DNA from: Smittia aterrima
Lineage: Eukaryota > Arthropoda > Insecta > Diptera > Chironomidae
NCBI GenBank assembly: GCA_033063855.1
Contig: CP093829.1
Span: 7,388,243 to 7,452,242 of the forward strand
Direction: 5' to 3'
Length of the DNA stretch: 64,000 nucleotides
The position numbers and the translations under genes were made by a program. The number at the start of each line of letters is the position of its first letter. Within the stretch, counting starts at the first letter, position 1. The notes beneath the pieces are model-generated. The model did no database searches, was not told where the DNA came from, and worked only from the letters and a program-made list of their open reading frames with translations. Shown one piece after another: positions 1 to 10,326 of the stretch.

Positions 1-2
1 AC

Positions 3-378
3 GTTTGTGAGAAATGTAACAAAGCGTTTTCAACTTCAAGTTCGTTGAACACTCACAAACGAATTCACACTGGTAAGTTCCTAGCTTCTTTTTTTATTCA
101 AAAGTTACTTAAGAATTCTTTCCATAGGAGAAAAGCCGTTCAAGTGTTCGTACTGTCGAAAAAGCTTCACTGCAAGTTCAAATCTTTATTATCATCGAAT
201 GATTCATTTTCCTCACAACAAACCTCACAAGTGCAGTGAATGTCCTCGATCCTTTCCAACTCCGGGAGATCTACGAAATCACTTTTATGTTCACTCAGGA
301 CAATATCCTTTCTTGTGCAAATGTGGAAAAGGCTTCGCTAAGAAGACTTCTTATCAAACTCACGCTCAGAATCATTAA
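3..378 (+). CDS. C2H2 zinc-finger protein, 3' end (partial)
   Basis: This is the C-terminal part of a nuclear C2H2 zinc-finger protein, probably a DNA-binding transcription factor; the 5' part lies outside the window. The exons are 3-72 and 128-378, with a 55 bp GT-AG intron falling inside the HTGEKP linker, so the linker is restored exactly by splicing. Four fingers are visible: CEKCNKAF...HKRIH, CSYCRKSF...HRMIH, CSECPRSF...HFYVH and a last one starting CKCGKGF and ending HAQNH. The last finger has C-X1-C instead of C-X2-C spacing and may fold poorly. The stop TAA is at 376-378 and is followed at once by AATAAA. The orthologue cannot be named because generic fingers are too alike. Confidence 0.85.
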
Positions 379-385
379 ATAAGAA

Positions 386-391
386 AATAAA
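386..391 (+). terminator. Polyadenylation signal of the zinc-finger gene
   Basis: AATAAA lies eight bases after the stop codon and is followed by a T-rich stretch. This implies an extremely short 3' UTR. The next gene on the right is convergent. Confidence 0.6.
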
Positions 392-1677
392 GTTTTTTTT
401 TTCATTTCCACAATTAAATTTTCTTCTTTATTTTTTCAATATTTTTTAATTTATTACAGATATCTCTTAATTCCCTAAACTTGTTAATCTATTGTTTTCT
501 TCTCTTTCATATAATTATAATATTTACAGCACTTTTAAGTAATTTGTAAAATTCATTGTAAAGTGTACAACGAATAAGTTAGAAAACCCAAATGTTCTTT
601 TGTAAAATGTAAAAGGGTCAAACAATCAATTTTTAGATTAGAGCGTCTTTACAAGCAGCAAACATTTTCTTTCGTCGATTTAGAATTTATTTCATGCCAT
701 ATTAGAAAAAAATTAGAAAAATATTTCTTCAACATCCAATCTTCGTGAAAATTGAAAAAGGCAATTTCATTAAAATTCTAAATTCAAATTTTATCTGTTG
801 CACGACAAGAACTACATTTGCCTCTGATTGATTAGATTTTCTCTCACATTCACAAACACAGAAAACACAAAATTTGGGATTAAGTTTCTGAATTTCATTT
901 TAAAATTGTTTATTCTAAAGACATGCGAAGATGAGCAGAGCAAAGTTGCTAAGCTTTTGCTGATCATTCAAGATTTCAAAGCATCGACTGATCAACAATC
1001 GCTTCTCATCATCATCCAGACGTGCATCATTAAGATTTATTTTAAGTTTCCTCTCTGGACTTCTCTTCAAACAAATATTTTTCTTTAAGTAATTTCATGT
1101 CATTTTTTCAAAGTGTTTTTAAGATTTTGTTTGAAACAGAACCGAAGGAACTTCTGATGTCTGAGTACAACGACGAAGTTCATTAATGGAGTCAAAAAAT
1201 CAAATTTTCATTCACGAATTTCTCATCAAGTTGCTCCAGCCAATCAAATGGTTTCTTGTATGATAAAATCTATCACAAAATCGTGAAATCTATCACAGAA
1301 ATAACGTGTATGATAAACATCGCAAAATTTCCTTTTAAGCTTTTTCTCAAGTTTTCTTTCTTATATATTGTAAAGTTCCTTCAGAAAAAAAAATCATCAT
1401 CGTGTTGGTGTAAAGAAGGATTTAAGTTTTCTCTTATTTTTTGCTGGAGGGAGACGAGCCCACCAGACCACATTTTCATCTGCAATCATTCGCTTAAAAA
1501 GTAGTTTCGCGATCAGTTTCATGGCGTGGCAGACTCGTCCGCCTTTCTCGAGTTTTAAAAAGTTAAATGGTGGGAAATGTTTTCATCATTTTTGTTCCAA
1601 ATCTATATCATAATTGTTTTGTGTGTTGATAGCGTGGGTCATAGAGCTTCTAAAGGGCGAAGAGTTATAAAAAGTTA
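392..1677. other. Convergent intergenic region, no gene seen
   Basis: About 1.3 kb of AT-rich DNA lies between the zinc-finger gene (+) and PPP1R37 (-). The short open frames at 828-1088 and 1256-1504 have no recognisable motif, no convincing splice context and low-complexity composition. Part of it must be the PPP1R37 3' UTR. Confidence 0.6.
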
Positions 1678-4600
1678 TCAACCTTGTGACTGTTGGATAC
1701 TTTGTGTCGTATCATCAATCGACGCTTCATCTTGCGCAGTCTTTTGCTTTAAGATGCTCATCGAGTCCCTTGTGATATCTCCGAGACCTGGTCGATTATC
1801 GTCAGCTATTTCATTGATCCTCAAGTCTTCGTTTGCTGCTGTAGCATCCTCTGGTTGATCAGGAATATCCATGCTGTCCTCTCCAACTACGAATAAAACT
1901 TTTGGAGTTGGTCGCTGCCTTTCGATCTCTGCAATGTTTTCAGCGGAAATTGTGTTCTCCGGTGAAATATTTTCTTTCAACTCAGCTTTCACACTTTTCG
2001 GAAGAGCATCGAGAATCATTTGCGGATTCGGTAATGACTTGCCAATCGAATTCTCCGATGAAATATTTTGTAAAATTGTTGATGATTCACTAGCTTGAAG
2101 TCTATTTTTATCATCGTCTTTTTTATGTGTCAGCGATAACATTGAATTAATGAATCCACTGAATGAATTTTCTTTGCTAAGAGGCTTCTCGTCTTTGCAT
2201 TGTTGTGATGTCTTCGGTTTTCCTGTAGGTGACGATGACAAAGTCGACTCTGGACTCGTCTTTGTGAAGATGCTCGAGGGATGATGGAAGAGATTCAATA
2301 GTTTATCCAATGTCGCCGGATAATGTTCACTCTTTCCACCTCCGCCCAAGCCAATTCCTGATGGAATCCACGAAGTTTTCCTCACGCGCTTTTGTGTGTC
2401 AGCGTGCTTCGGTGATAATTCCGACGTGGGACTGTTAGCAGTCAATGTTAAACCCTCAAAAGAGGGAGACGAGGAAGAAGTCGATACCAAAGTGTTTTCG
2501 TTGCTAAAAATATCTTTCTTGTCATCTTCGGGCTCTTCGATTTTCAATGGTTCATTTATAATTGGAGACTTGTCGATTAAATCAAAGCTTTCCGTTGATC
2601 CCATATCATTTTGATGATCGATTGAGTCGATGGAACTGCTGAATGAGCTACAACTGTCCATGTCGAGGAATGGCTGCTTCACTTCATTGTCGAGTTGATC
2701 GTAGCTTTGAGATGACAGGAATGCACTCGGCATAACAAACTTTGATGGAGCACTGACTGATGTTATGATTGGAATATCGATCTCCTTGCTTTTTTCCGGT
2801 TTCGCAATTATGATTGGCGGCGGTGTTTCGATCTTCAAAATTGGCTCGGTTTGAACTGCCACTAGTGACACTTGAAACTTCTTTGGGGGTTCCGAGACAG
2901 TGACAACCTTAAATCTAGGATTTGATGGGAAAAACGTTGGACTTCCGGTGCTAGACGATGGCGACGGTGTAGTTGAAGACGTCAATTTGCTACTTGCGCC
3001 ACTTGAGCTTTCAGAAACGCGTGACACAGAGAAACGATTACGGGACGGACTTGGAAGAGGCGATGCAACGGGTGAAGAGATGGGACTTGGAGAATGAAGA
3101 CGACCAGACACTGACGCTGCTTTCTTAATCGGCTCAAGTAATTGTTTCGTATTCAGTTGAACGCTTTGACAAGTCAAAGAAATCTTTCTCGTGCTGAAAT
3201 GATTCCTTCTCATTCGATCAAGAGCTGACGTCGCCTTGACGGATTCTTGAGGCTCTGGTGGATTTTCGTTATGTGCACATTGCTGTCGAATTGTTGAAGC
3301 CCATCGATGATACTCTGCATCTTCAAAGTTAGGTAACGAGTTATTCTTTTCTATTTGGTCAAGGTCAACTCTTATAATGTTCTTATTAGTTGTTAATGTT
3401 TCACTTAAAGAACTCAATCCCAGCGTTGACAGCGTATTGTTCCGTAAATCAATTCGCTGAAGCGTTGAATTTCCTCCTAACTGAAGAGCTTCACATAATG
3501 TTTTGAGTCCTTCACAAGTGATCTCCGTTGCTTGAAGGCCTATACTCGTTAGACTCTTGTTGCACTTAATCGATGATTTGATCTCTACAAGAAATTCATT
3601 TCCAATTGGATTCTGACCAAAGTTGATGATTTGTAGATGCTCTGACGTCTCTAACAAGTCGGCAGCGCTTGCTGCACATTTCGGCGTGAGATTATTGTTC
3701 CATAGGATCAAAACCTGTAAGCCACTTGGAGGCTTCTCTCCAGTCCCAGGCGTTGGCGGTATATTTGACATTTGTCGTTCTAATGTCCCATTTCTATTGT
3801 TAAACTTTGTTTCTATTAATCGAATAGAGGACTTTGAGTCGTTTGACTCGATGGATGTTTCTGAACACAAACTTTCTGAACTGAACGATCTTTCCGGTGA
3901 GCGTGCATTGAAGATATGATGATTTGTTGTGGAGTCGTCATATCCGTGGGAAATGGGCGAAAGTGATGCAGTTGTGTACTTAAACTTATCTTTCAACGTA
4001 TCGCCACTCGTTGACTTTGTACTCATCATGGCAACAGCGGCACCGGGCTCACTCTTTGCATTCTCACTCTTCCTCTCGTCGTTATCACATTGCAAAATAC
4101 TGTTGTTGTTGGAAACTGCATCGTCAGCAACATGAATCTTTGGAGGTGGCGTTGGGCAAGAGCGATTACGATTGTTGTTGATGTTGTTCAAGTTGGCGGT
4201 CAAGTCGCTAAAATCAAATTTGCTCGCTGATAGCAAAGAGTCGCCTGATGTGGCCTTGTCGACATGAACCGATTGATAGCCGAGTGCTTCTGCAATGTGA
4301 CGAAAGCCTTCGTCCTCGATGTCATTGTTCGAGATGTCAAGTAGCTGCAGATGGTAATTATTCTTTAGCACGCTTCCAAGGTGAAAGGCATCATTGTGAT
4401 TGAGTTCATTGTTGGCGAGACAGAGTTCTTTCAGCACCTTGTTCTTTTGTAATGCGCCACCTAAAACAAAGAATGTTCTGATTAAAATTTGAAGGCTTCG
4501 ATGAATCAGAAAGGTTTGTTTACTTAAGCACAAGATGGGTCGTCCACTTAGACTGCAATGCTCAAGTTTAAGTGTGTAGATAAAAGATGACAGGAGAGCA

Positions 4601-5555
4601 TTTCCCAGTGCGAGTGCTAATAAACAATGAAAGAATATGATTAATCTGACGTTTGACAAAGACATTACATCATGATACAGTTGAATACAGTCAGAGTTCT
4701 CGCAAAATGAAAATTAAATTGCTGCTCTCATAATCTTGATTACATGTCGACGAAGTCTGACTGCTTGTCATCATCAATAAAAGTTCTTACCATTCGCGTC
4801 ACTGAGCGATGTTCCTCGTGTAAACAAGCTATGAAGTGCTTGGGAACGTTTGATCATGTTTATGCCTGAAGAAAAAAAATCGATTAAAAATTGTTATCAA
4901 CACTTCACTGATAAGGTCGATTGTGTTGGATATTTACATGATTGCCATCCGCGGGTTTTGATGTTTGGATTCTCGGAGATGTTGAGCTCATTGCAAGCTT
5001 CATAATACTCGATCATGTCGAAGATTGCTGTCGCTGAAATGTCATCTAATGAACATGACGTAAGGTCGATTGACTTGTATTTAACTCGCTTGAAAAGTTC
5101 TTCGAGCGCTTCGCAAGATTCATGCGACAAAGTTTCATTTCGAAGATTAAGCACCTCCGTACGAATGGCTAATGGTGACTCGATATAAATCGACTCTAGA
5201 TGCTCGATTATCGATGCAATCGGGCTGGTACTGTGTTTCTCACATGACTGACGGTAAAGGGTCGACAGCTCTTTGGAACTTGAAATAGGAGCTACGAACA
5301 ATGAAAATTAGAAGAGAAAAAAAAAATATTTCCCACAATTATCAACTCACCGAGAGAGTCAAAGGGGTTGGTGGGTTCGAGATATTGTGCCAGCTGTGTT
5401 GAGCTAGCGAACGACACTCGACGATTCTTAGAAGTCTTTCTTGTTGCACCTTCTTCATTCTTCTCCTCCGTTTGACTTGTTTCAGCTGACGAAAATATTG
5501 GGACGCTCTGAACGGGATGAATTGCTTGATTCTCAACATTTTCCCCAATTTCCAT
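1678..5555 (-). CDS. Protein phosphatase 1 regulatory subunit 37-like leucine-rich repeat protein
   Basis: Homologue of PPP1R37, a PP1-binding and probably inhibitory leucine-rich repeat protein. Coding exons, 5' to 3': 5555-5351, 5291-4938, 4865-4791, 4616-4524 and 4460-1678. All junctions keep frame and give about 1,169 aa. The start is the ATG at 5555, with no better upstream start in frame. Residues 46-49 are RVSF, the canonical PP1 docking motif, in the context RRVSFASS. LRRs follow from about residue 100 to 480. The segment LEHCSLSGRP, encoded by the small fourth exon, is typical of PPP1R37 rather than of other ribonuclease-inhibitor-like LRR proteins. The LRR block is interrupted by an insert of about 160 residues rich in S, T and N. 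The C-terminal half is disordered (Ser/Pro-rich) and fully encoded by one 2.8 kb exon. The gene is divergent from Irbp18. Confidence 0.88.
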
Positions 5556-6121
5556 CACTCATAGAAATCAACGATTGTGAGTGAGCCAATTTAACACAAT
5601 TGAAAGTCTCTGTCGTCTGAACTCACTGCAACTTAATTACAACTATTTTAGCAAAGAGAAAAAATTCAGTTTCGCTCTCTCAAACTCGTTCTCGCATTGA
5701 TCACTGACACTTCGGATGACTCTAATGTAAAGAATCAAGATATCAACTTAATTATAATGAGAAATGCTGAATGAAAGACAATAAATGTTGAAGAAATTTC
5801 AGAGAACGAATGTTTTTGCGATTCGCAATTTTCTCATGATCGAAGATTCAAAAATTTCTTCGAAATTCAGTTGAAAATAAAAATATTTAAAGGCAAGGAG
5901 AGAATTGATTTGTCGATTAAATAATGAATTATGATTTCTTTTATCAATTTAGTTTAGTTTCTGACTAATTCATTAAGTGAATGTTGAAATAATTCTTGTT
6001 TACGATTGTTTGCGATTCGAACATAAGATCCGCTAGATGGGGGTTTTGGCATTTCATCAAAACAACAAAAGTATTTCACAACAAAATCATTTAATTATTA
6101 ACTCGAGACTCGCAAACAGAC
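5556..6121. promoter_or_regulatory. Divergent promoter region, PPP1R37 / Irbp18
   Basis: The ATGs of the two genes lie 566 bp apart on opposite strands, so both promoters must fit here unless a non-coding first exon lies inside the neighbour. No TATA box is obvious, as expected for broadly expressed genes. A CTCF-like motif at 6030-6043 is listed separately. Confidence 0.65.
6030..6043 (+). promoter_or_regulatory. CTCF-like binding motif
   Basis: CCGCTAGATGGGGG matches the animal CTCF core (CCRCTAGRKGGCGC) at about 12 of 14 positions, compared by eye from memory of the motif. It lies 79 bp upstream of the Irbp18 ATG, inside a divergent promoter. Insect CTCF often sits at such places, but binding here is inference. 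Confidence 0.4.
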
Positions 6122-7060
6122 ATGGCTCCAAAATCAAAGAAAGGAAGTAATAAGAAAGTCTCGGATTCTGGCAACGAGCAAGACCCAGCTTATAACGCAA
6201 AGCGTGCGAGGAATAATGAAGTAAGTTTTTGCGAATAATTCATTAGATGGTGTAATTTAGTTCTAAGAAAAGTGATAAGAGAAGAAAAAGTGATCTTGAC
6301 CTCTCTAACGTGCAGTTTACTTGAAATTTGGTTGCTACCTTCAAACCATTTCCATTTTATAATCTTTGAATTAATTCTTAAATCCACTGTGAGTCAACTT
6401 GCGTTGTCCTTTCATCATCCAAAATTATATTTCTACTTACAATTTACCTTTCTCATTGGTGGTCTTCACACCTTACTACGTCCTCTCGTGAGAATTTTTG
6501 ACTTACCCAGTGAATTTATTTTGTTAAAAAACAAATGCATTCAAGCGATTCTAATGACATCACTTTTCATATTTTAGGCTGTTCGCAAATCAAGAGACAA
6601 GTCGAAGAAAAAAGCTGAGGAGACGATGAAACGAGTCAAGAAATTGCGAGAAGACAACAAACATCTGGAGGGAAAAATTGACCAGCAGAAGAAGACAAAG
6701 AAGTTTCTTAAAGATTTATTTCTTCAGGTAACGAATTGCTCAGAAACTTCAATTTCTTGAGTTCTTATTAAGCCTAGTGCGCACTTTAGACTCTAAGTCA
6801 ATCGATATTCACAACATTCTTTCATCCTACAGCAAACAACAAACAAAATGGAACAACCATCAAAAGAAGTAAGAATTTCAAAATAAAGTTTTGTTTCTCG
6901 AGTCTAATTTATTTCTTTATTTTAGCAATGGGATCTGATCAACGACGAGGACTCAACGGATCACGAGTCAGAACCCGATGAATCATCAGAATCAGAGCAG
7001 GATTCTGATGACGAGCCAGGATCTCCAACCTACTCAACGACGAGTAGCGTTAAAAGATAA
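6122..7060 (+). CDS. Irbp18: Irbp18, C/EBP gamma-type bZIP transcription factor
   Basis: Short bZIP factor of the C/EBP gamma type. In Drosophila, Irbp18 dimerises with other bZIP proteins such as Xrp1 and ATF4 and takes part in stress and DNA-repair responses. Exons are 6122-6220, 6578-6727, 6833-6868 and 6926-7060, each a whole number of codons, giving 139 aa. The basic region reads NAKRARNNEAVRKSRDKSKKK (residues about 25-45), with the N-x3-V-x2-S-R signature. A leucine zipper with L, L, I and F heptads follows to about residue 82 (FLKDLFLQ). This matches vertebrate CEBPG closely. The tail is acidic (DEDSTDHESEPDESSESEQD). There is no long activation domain, as in CEBPG. Exon 3 encodes only 12 residues and may be alternatively used. 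PPP1R37 is divergent upstream. Confidence 0.9.
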
Positions 7061-7128
7061 AATCTTTTCCTAATCAACAAACTCTATTTTATTTCCATGA
7101 TAAGCATTTGAGATGATAACTTTTACTG

Positions 7129-7134
7129 AATAAA
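7129..7134 (+). terminator. Polyadenylation signal of Irbp18
   Basis: AATAAA lies 69 nt after the Irbp18 stop. On the other strand AATAAA at 7088-7093 could serve the convergent secreted-protein gene whose stop is at 7201. If both are used the two 3' UTRs overlap. Confidence 0.5.
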
Positions 7135-7200
7135 AAAAACTTTCTTTTCTGTTCGTGGTAGTAAGACCTTAATCTCAATCATTTCAGAAATTTAAATTGA

Positions 7201-7942
7201 TTAAAATTCGCATTCGCGAATTGAAGCGAGGTCCTGATCGCTGTAAGCGACGAATGTATTTGGGTAAGTTCTGAAGCAAGACGTCAATTGTCTAACGTAC
7301 TCATCGCGAAGGGAAGAAATCTCTTCAATATATTCTCCAAAGCCTTCTTGGAAGTCACGAGCTACGAAGAATAGATCGCGAAGTCCGTTGTTGATGTAAG
7401 TCTGAAGGTTATCGCGACCATCGAAAATGTCGAGAGTTGCCAAGACGTTGACACCAACATTTGGAATCATATTCTTATAAACTCGCGAGTCGTCATGTGC
7501 CTCATTCAGAATTGAAGTGAATTCCTTGATATATCTGAAATTTCAAATTAAAATATTTGTTTAAAATAAATCATTATTTGTTCACTTACCCGTCAGCAAC
7601 GCGCAAGCATTGAGAGAGCCTTTGACCGAATCGTGAAACTTGCAATTCGTATCTTGCTTTGACACCAATTGTGCAGGCCGAATCAGGGATTCCTGCCATT
7701 TCAGCACGAGTTTCGGTTGCGGTATCTTTGATGCTCGCATAAGCTGTCAAGAATGAATCTAAGATTTCCAATTCCATAACTTCCAAATGATCCGAAAGTG
7801 TTCGTCTACTTTGAACGAGATAAAGCTCCGCGAACTCATGACCAATTGTTAACTCAGCTTGAGCAGCAGCTAACTCTTCAGTGACTGTTGTGGTTTGTGC
7901 ACTGGCGAGAGCGACACATAATAAGAAGACGAGACCCTTCAT
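7201..7942 (-). CDS. Small secreted helical protein, tandem paralogue A
   Basis: Protein of 228 aa from two exons, 7942-7590 and 7534-7201; the intron is 55 bp and splits the glycine codon after VAD. The ATG at 7942 is chosen because it begins a clear signal peptide (MKGLVFLLCVALASA, cleavage before QTTT). An in-frame ATG 18 codons upstream would bury it. The mature part is predominantly helical by composition, with four cysteines (SAC, SQC, TSC, REC) that are conserved in paralogue B, suggesting two disulphides. The function is not recognised. The general type resembles insect secreted proteins made in midgut or fat body, such as the DUF725/TsetseEP group, but the cysteine pattern does not clearly match. 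It has its own TATA and GATA promoter, so it is not co-transcribed with B. Confidence 0.85.
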
Positions 7943-7973
7943 TCTTGTTGTGTTTAGTTGAAAATCAAAAGTT

Positions 7974-8098
7974 AACTGTAAGTGAATCTCGATCAAGCTT
8001 CAATATATCGAAGAGTTATCTAATCTCAAAGTTTTTTCAACTTCCGCTTTTGAACTCAGCAATAAACGAAGGCTCGAGTTTAAAATTCTGCTGATAAG
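7974..8098 (-). promoter_or_regulatory. Core promoter of secreted paralogue A (GATA, TATA, Inr)
   Basis: On the minus strand an initiator-like ACAGTT lies at 7979-7974 and a TATA box (GATATATT) at 8009-8002, about 30 bp apart, which is correct spacing. An AGATAA GATA box follows at 8016-8021, and a GATAAG on the plus strand lies at 8093-8098. The implied 5' UTR is about 35 nt. GATA boxes next to TATA promoters are typical of insect gut and fat-body genes. Confidence 0.5.
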
Positions 8099-8456
8099 GA
8101 TTACCGGGGTTTGTTGTAAAGTTTCATTCATTCAAGCGGAAGCTTGGGAGGAAGTAGAAGCTTAAAGTTCTTTATCGATTGACTTCGACGAACATCGCAA
8201 ATCGTGATGAATATTCAAAAAGTTCCAAAGCTCTGATCTCAAGCTTTTATCAAGAACTTTTCTTCCTCAACACCTGAAACATCTCAGGTTCCAAATTCCC
8301 ATCTTAAGTGTGTCTAAAATATATTTTCAGTCAATTGCGTGCTACCGATTAGATAACAAAGTAATCTCTTTTACGATTACTTTCGATAACAAACAAAAAA
8401 AAAACAACAAAGCCAAGTCTTGAAGTAATTTCCTCTTGCAATATTTGCGATAAGAT

Positions 8457-8462
8457 TTTATT
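8457..8462 (-). terminator. Possible polyadenylation signal of secreted paralogue B
   Basis: TTTATT on the plus strand is AATAAA on the minus strand, 33 nt after the stop of paralogue B. It implies a very short 3' UTR and separate transcription of A and B. Confidence 0.45.
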
Positions 8463-8494
8463 TTATCAAATCGAACGACATTGAAGGCGGCGTT

Positions 8495-9253
8495 TTAATC
8501 GCTATAGCACTGACGGATTGATTCCAAATCTTGCTCACTTTCGATCTCGAAGGATCTTGGCAAGAAACGGTAGCATTCGGTGTAGTTTTCAAGTAATTCG
8601 TCCAAGTTGATTGAAATTCCATCAATGAGCTCATTGAATTGATCGTGGTAATCGAAAGCTCTGAATAAAAGGTCGCGCATATTTCTGTTGATGTAATCTT
8701 GAAGACTATCGCGTCCATCAAAGATATCAAGAGATGACAAGATGTTAACTCCAGCGTTTGGCACCATGTTTGAGTATTGACGGCTTTCATCGTGAGCAGT
8801 GTTGAGAACGTTGTTGAAAGAGTGAATGTACCTAAATAAAAATGTTTAATTGAAGTCCAAACAATTTTGTTGTCCTTGAACTTACTCCAAAGTGCTTCCA
8901 AGACATTGAGAGAGCTTTTGTCCGAAACGAGTCACTTGCAATTCCCATCTTGCTCTAATGTTATCCTTGCAGAATGAAGTTTCTGTGAACTCATCCATAG
9001 CCTCTCTCGTTTCAATTCCTCTAACTTTAATTGTTCCGTAAGCTGTCAAGTACTCATCGATGGCGACTCGTTCAATGGTTTCCAAATAGTCCGAAAGACG
9101 TTGTCTGTTTTGAACGAGGAAAAGTTCGGCGAATTCATGAGTAATGGTAAGATCGCTTTGTGCGGCGAGAAGATCTTCAGTCACTGTCAAAACGGGTTCG
9201 GTTTCCTGGCCATAGGCCAAGGCAAAAAGGAAGACTAACGCAAGAACTTTCAT
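8495..9253 (-). CDS. Small secreted helical protein, tandem paralogue B
   Basis: Protein of 234 aa from exons 9253-8886 and 8831-8495, with a 54 bp intron at exactly the same place and phase as in paralogue A. The signal peptide is MKVLALVFLFALAYG, before QETEP. Shared blocks with A include HEFAEL(Y/F)LVQ, RFGQ(R/K)LSQCL, NVLATLDIFDGRD versus NILSSLDIFDGRD, and DLASIREC versus DLESIRQC. All four mature cysteines align. B has an extra NYT glycosylation sequon near residue 202. Same strand, same exon structure and adjacency show a local tandem duplication. The divergence is considerable, so it is not recent. No catalytic motif is visible; ligand binding or a structural extracellular role are guesses. 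Confidence 0.85.
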
Positions 9254-9278
9254 CGTAACAACTTTAAATTTGCGACTC

Positions 9279-9340
9279 AACTGACCGGGATATGAGCTAG
9301 GCAATTGCTTTTAAAAACCAAAGAATTCTCATATCTTATC
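9279..9340 (-). promoter_or_regulatory. Core promoter of secreted paralogue B (GATA, TATA, Inr)
   Basis: The minus strand carries a perfect TCAGTT initiator at 9284-9279, a TATA-like TTTTTAAAAG at 9317-9308 centred 30 bp upstream, and GATAAG at 9340-9335. The order and spacing mirror paralogue A. Predicted +1 is near 9282, giving a 5' UTR of about 28 nt. Confidence 0.55.
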
Positions 9341-9343
9341 GCA

Positions 9344-10326
9344 CTGGAAGCTCTAACTTCGTAGGTTTAACGATAAGCTTTCGCTACTTGAGCCAAAAAT
9401 AATTGTTAACATCCTCTCTGCCGCGAATATTTCGATTCGAGTCGGCATTGACGAAACAATTGCTTGAGTGGATCTGAAAAAAAAAATGTTTTCTTTCTGA
9501 AAAATTCGAGGACATTTCAAAAACTTGCTCATCAGGTCTCTAAACAACCTTTATTAATTAATTATTTCAAATTTTTGTTTTTACAACTGTCGAAAAGAGA
9601 ATAAATTAAAATATTTATAGATCAAAGAATTCTAATTAATTATTCATAAAAATATCCCACAACTTGCAGTTTCTTAAAGCTAAAGATCTTTTCTAATAAT
9701 TATCATTTGTCTTTAGGATCAAATCCCTTTCCCATCACCATCCACAACTTAATTCGTAAAAAAGTTAAATTAAAATCTTTCAAAGAGAAAAACTATTTTT
9801 TTTATCTAATTCAATATTTCATTTTGTTCATAGAACTTACGATTTAAAATATATCATAGATATATGGGACAAAATATTACCGAGCGGTTTCGATTCGATT
9901 CGTTGTCGTTAACCTTGCAAGATCTTTTCGATTGAATACTCAGAATAATCTGAATCAGAAGGAGAGGACTTGCGATTGAGTTGAACTTGAGAATTCGAGG
10001 TCTACTATGCTGGTAACTTTTTCAAGCAAACAAACATTTAACTTGAATCATATTCAAGTCATCAAATGTTTGTCGCTTGATTAAATGGGTCGAGAAATTA
10101 CCTTCCCTCCATTTTTACTTAGTTGCGTGTCCTAACTAGACTCGCTTGACGCTAAACATCGACCTTGACATCGTACTAATGCCAACCATCGACAGCCTAA
10201 TGATAATGATTACTCTTGCTAATTGAACTGTGTTTGAGATCACGTAACCTCCTACAAGTTCATTAAAGTGAAATTTATAAACTAAGTGGCTTATGCTCTA
10301 AGACGCAAACAAACAGAGAATCCATT
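9344..10326. other. Intergenic: Ets98B 3' UTR and spacer
   Basis: About 1 kb of AT-rich sequence between the stop of Ets98B and the promoter of secreted paralogue B. No further gene is seen. TTTATT near 9550 could be a minus-strand polyadenylation signal for Ets98B, but it is not distinctive in such AT-rich DNA. Confidence 0.5.

Noticed and set aside
4461..4665. Start of PPP1R37 at the in-frame ATG at 4665 (MSLSNVRL)
   Set aside because: That reading includes two intron segments; spliced exons upstream supply the RVSF motif and LRRs expected of the family.
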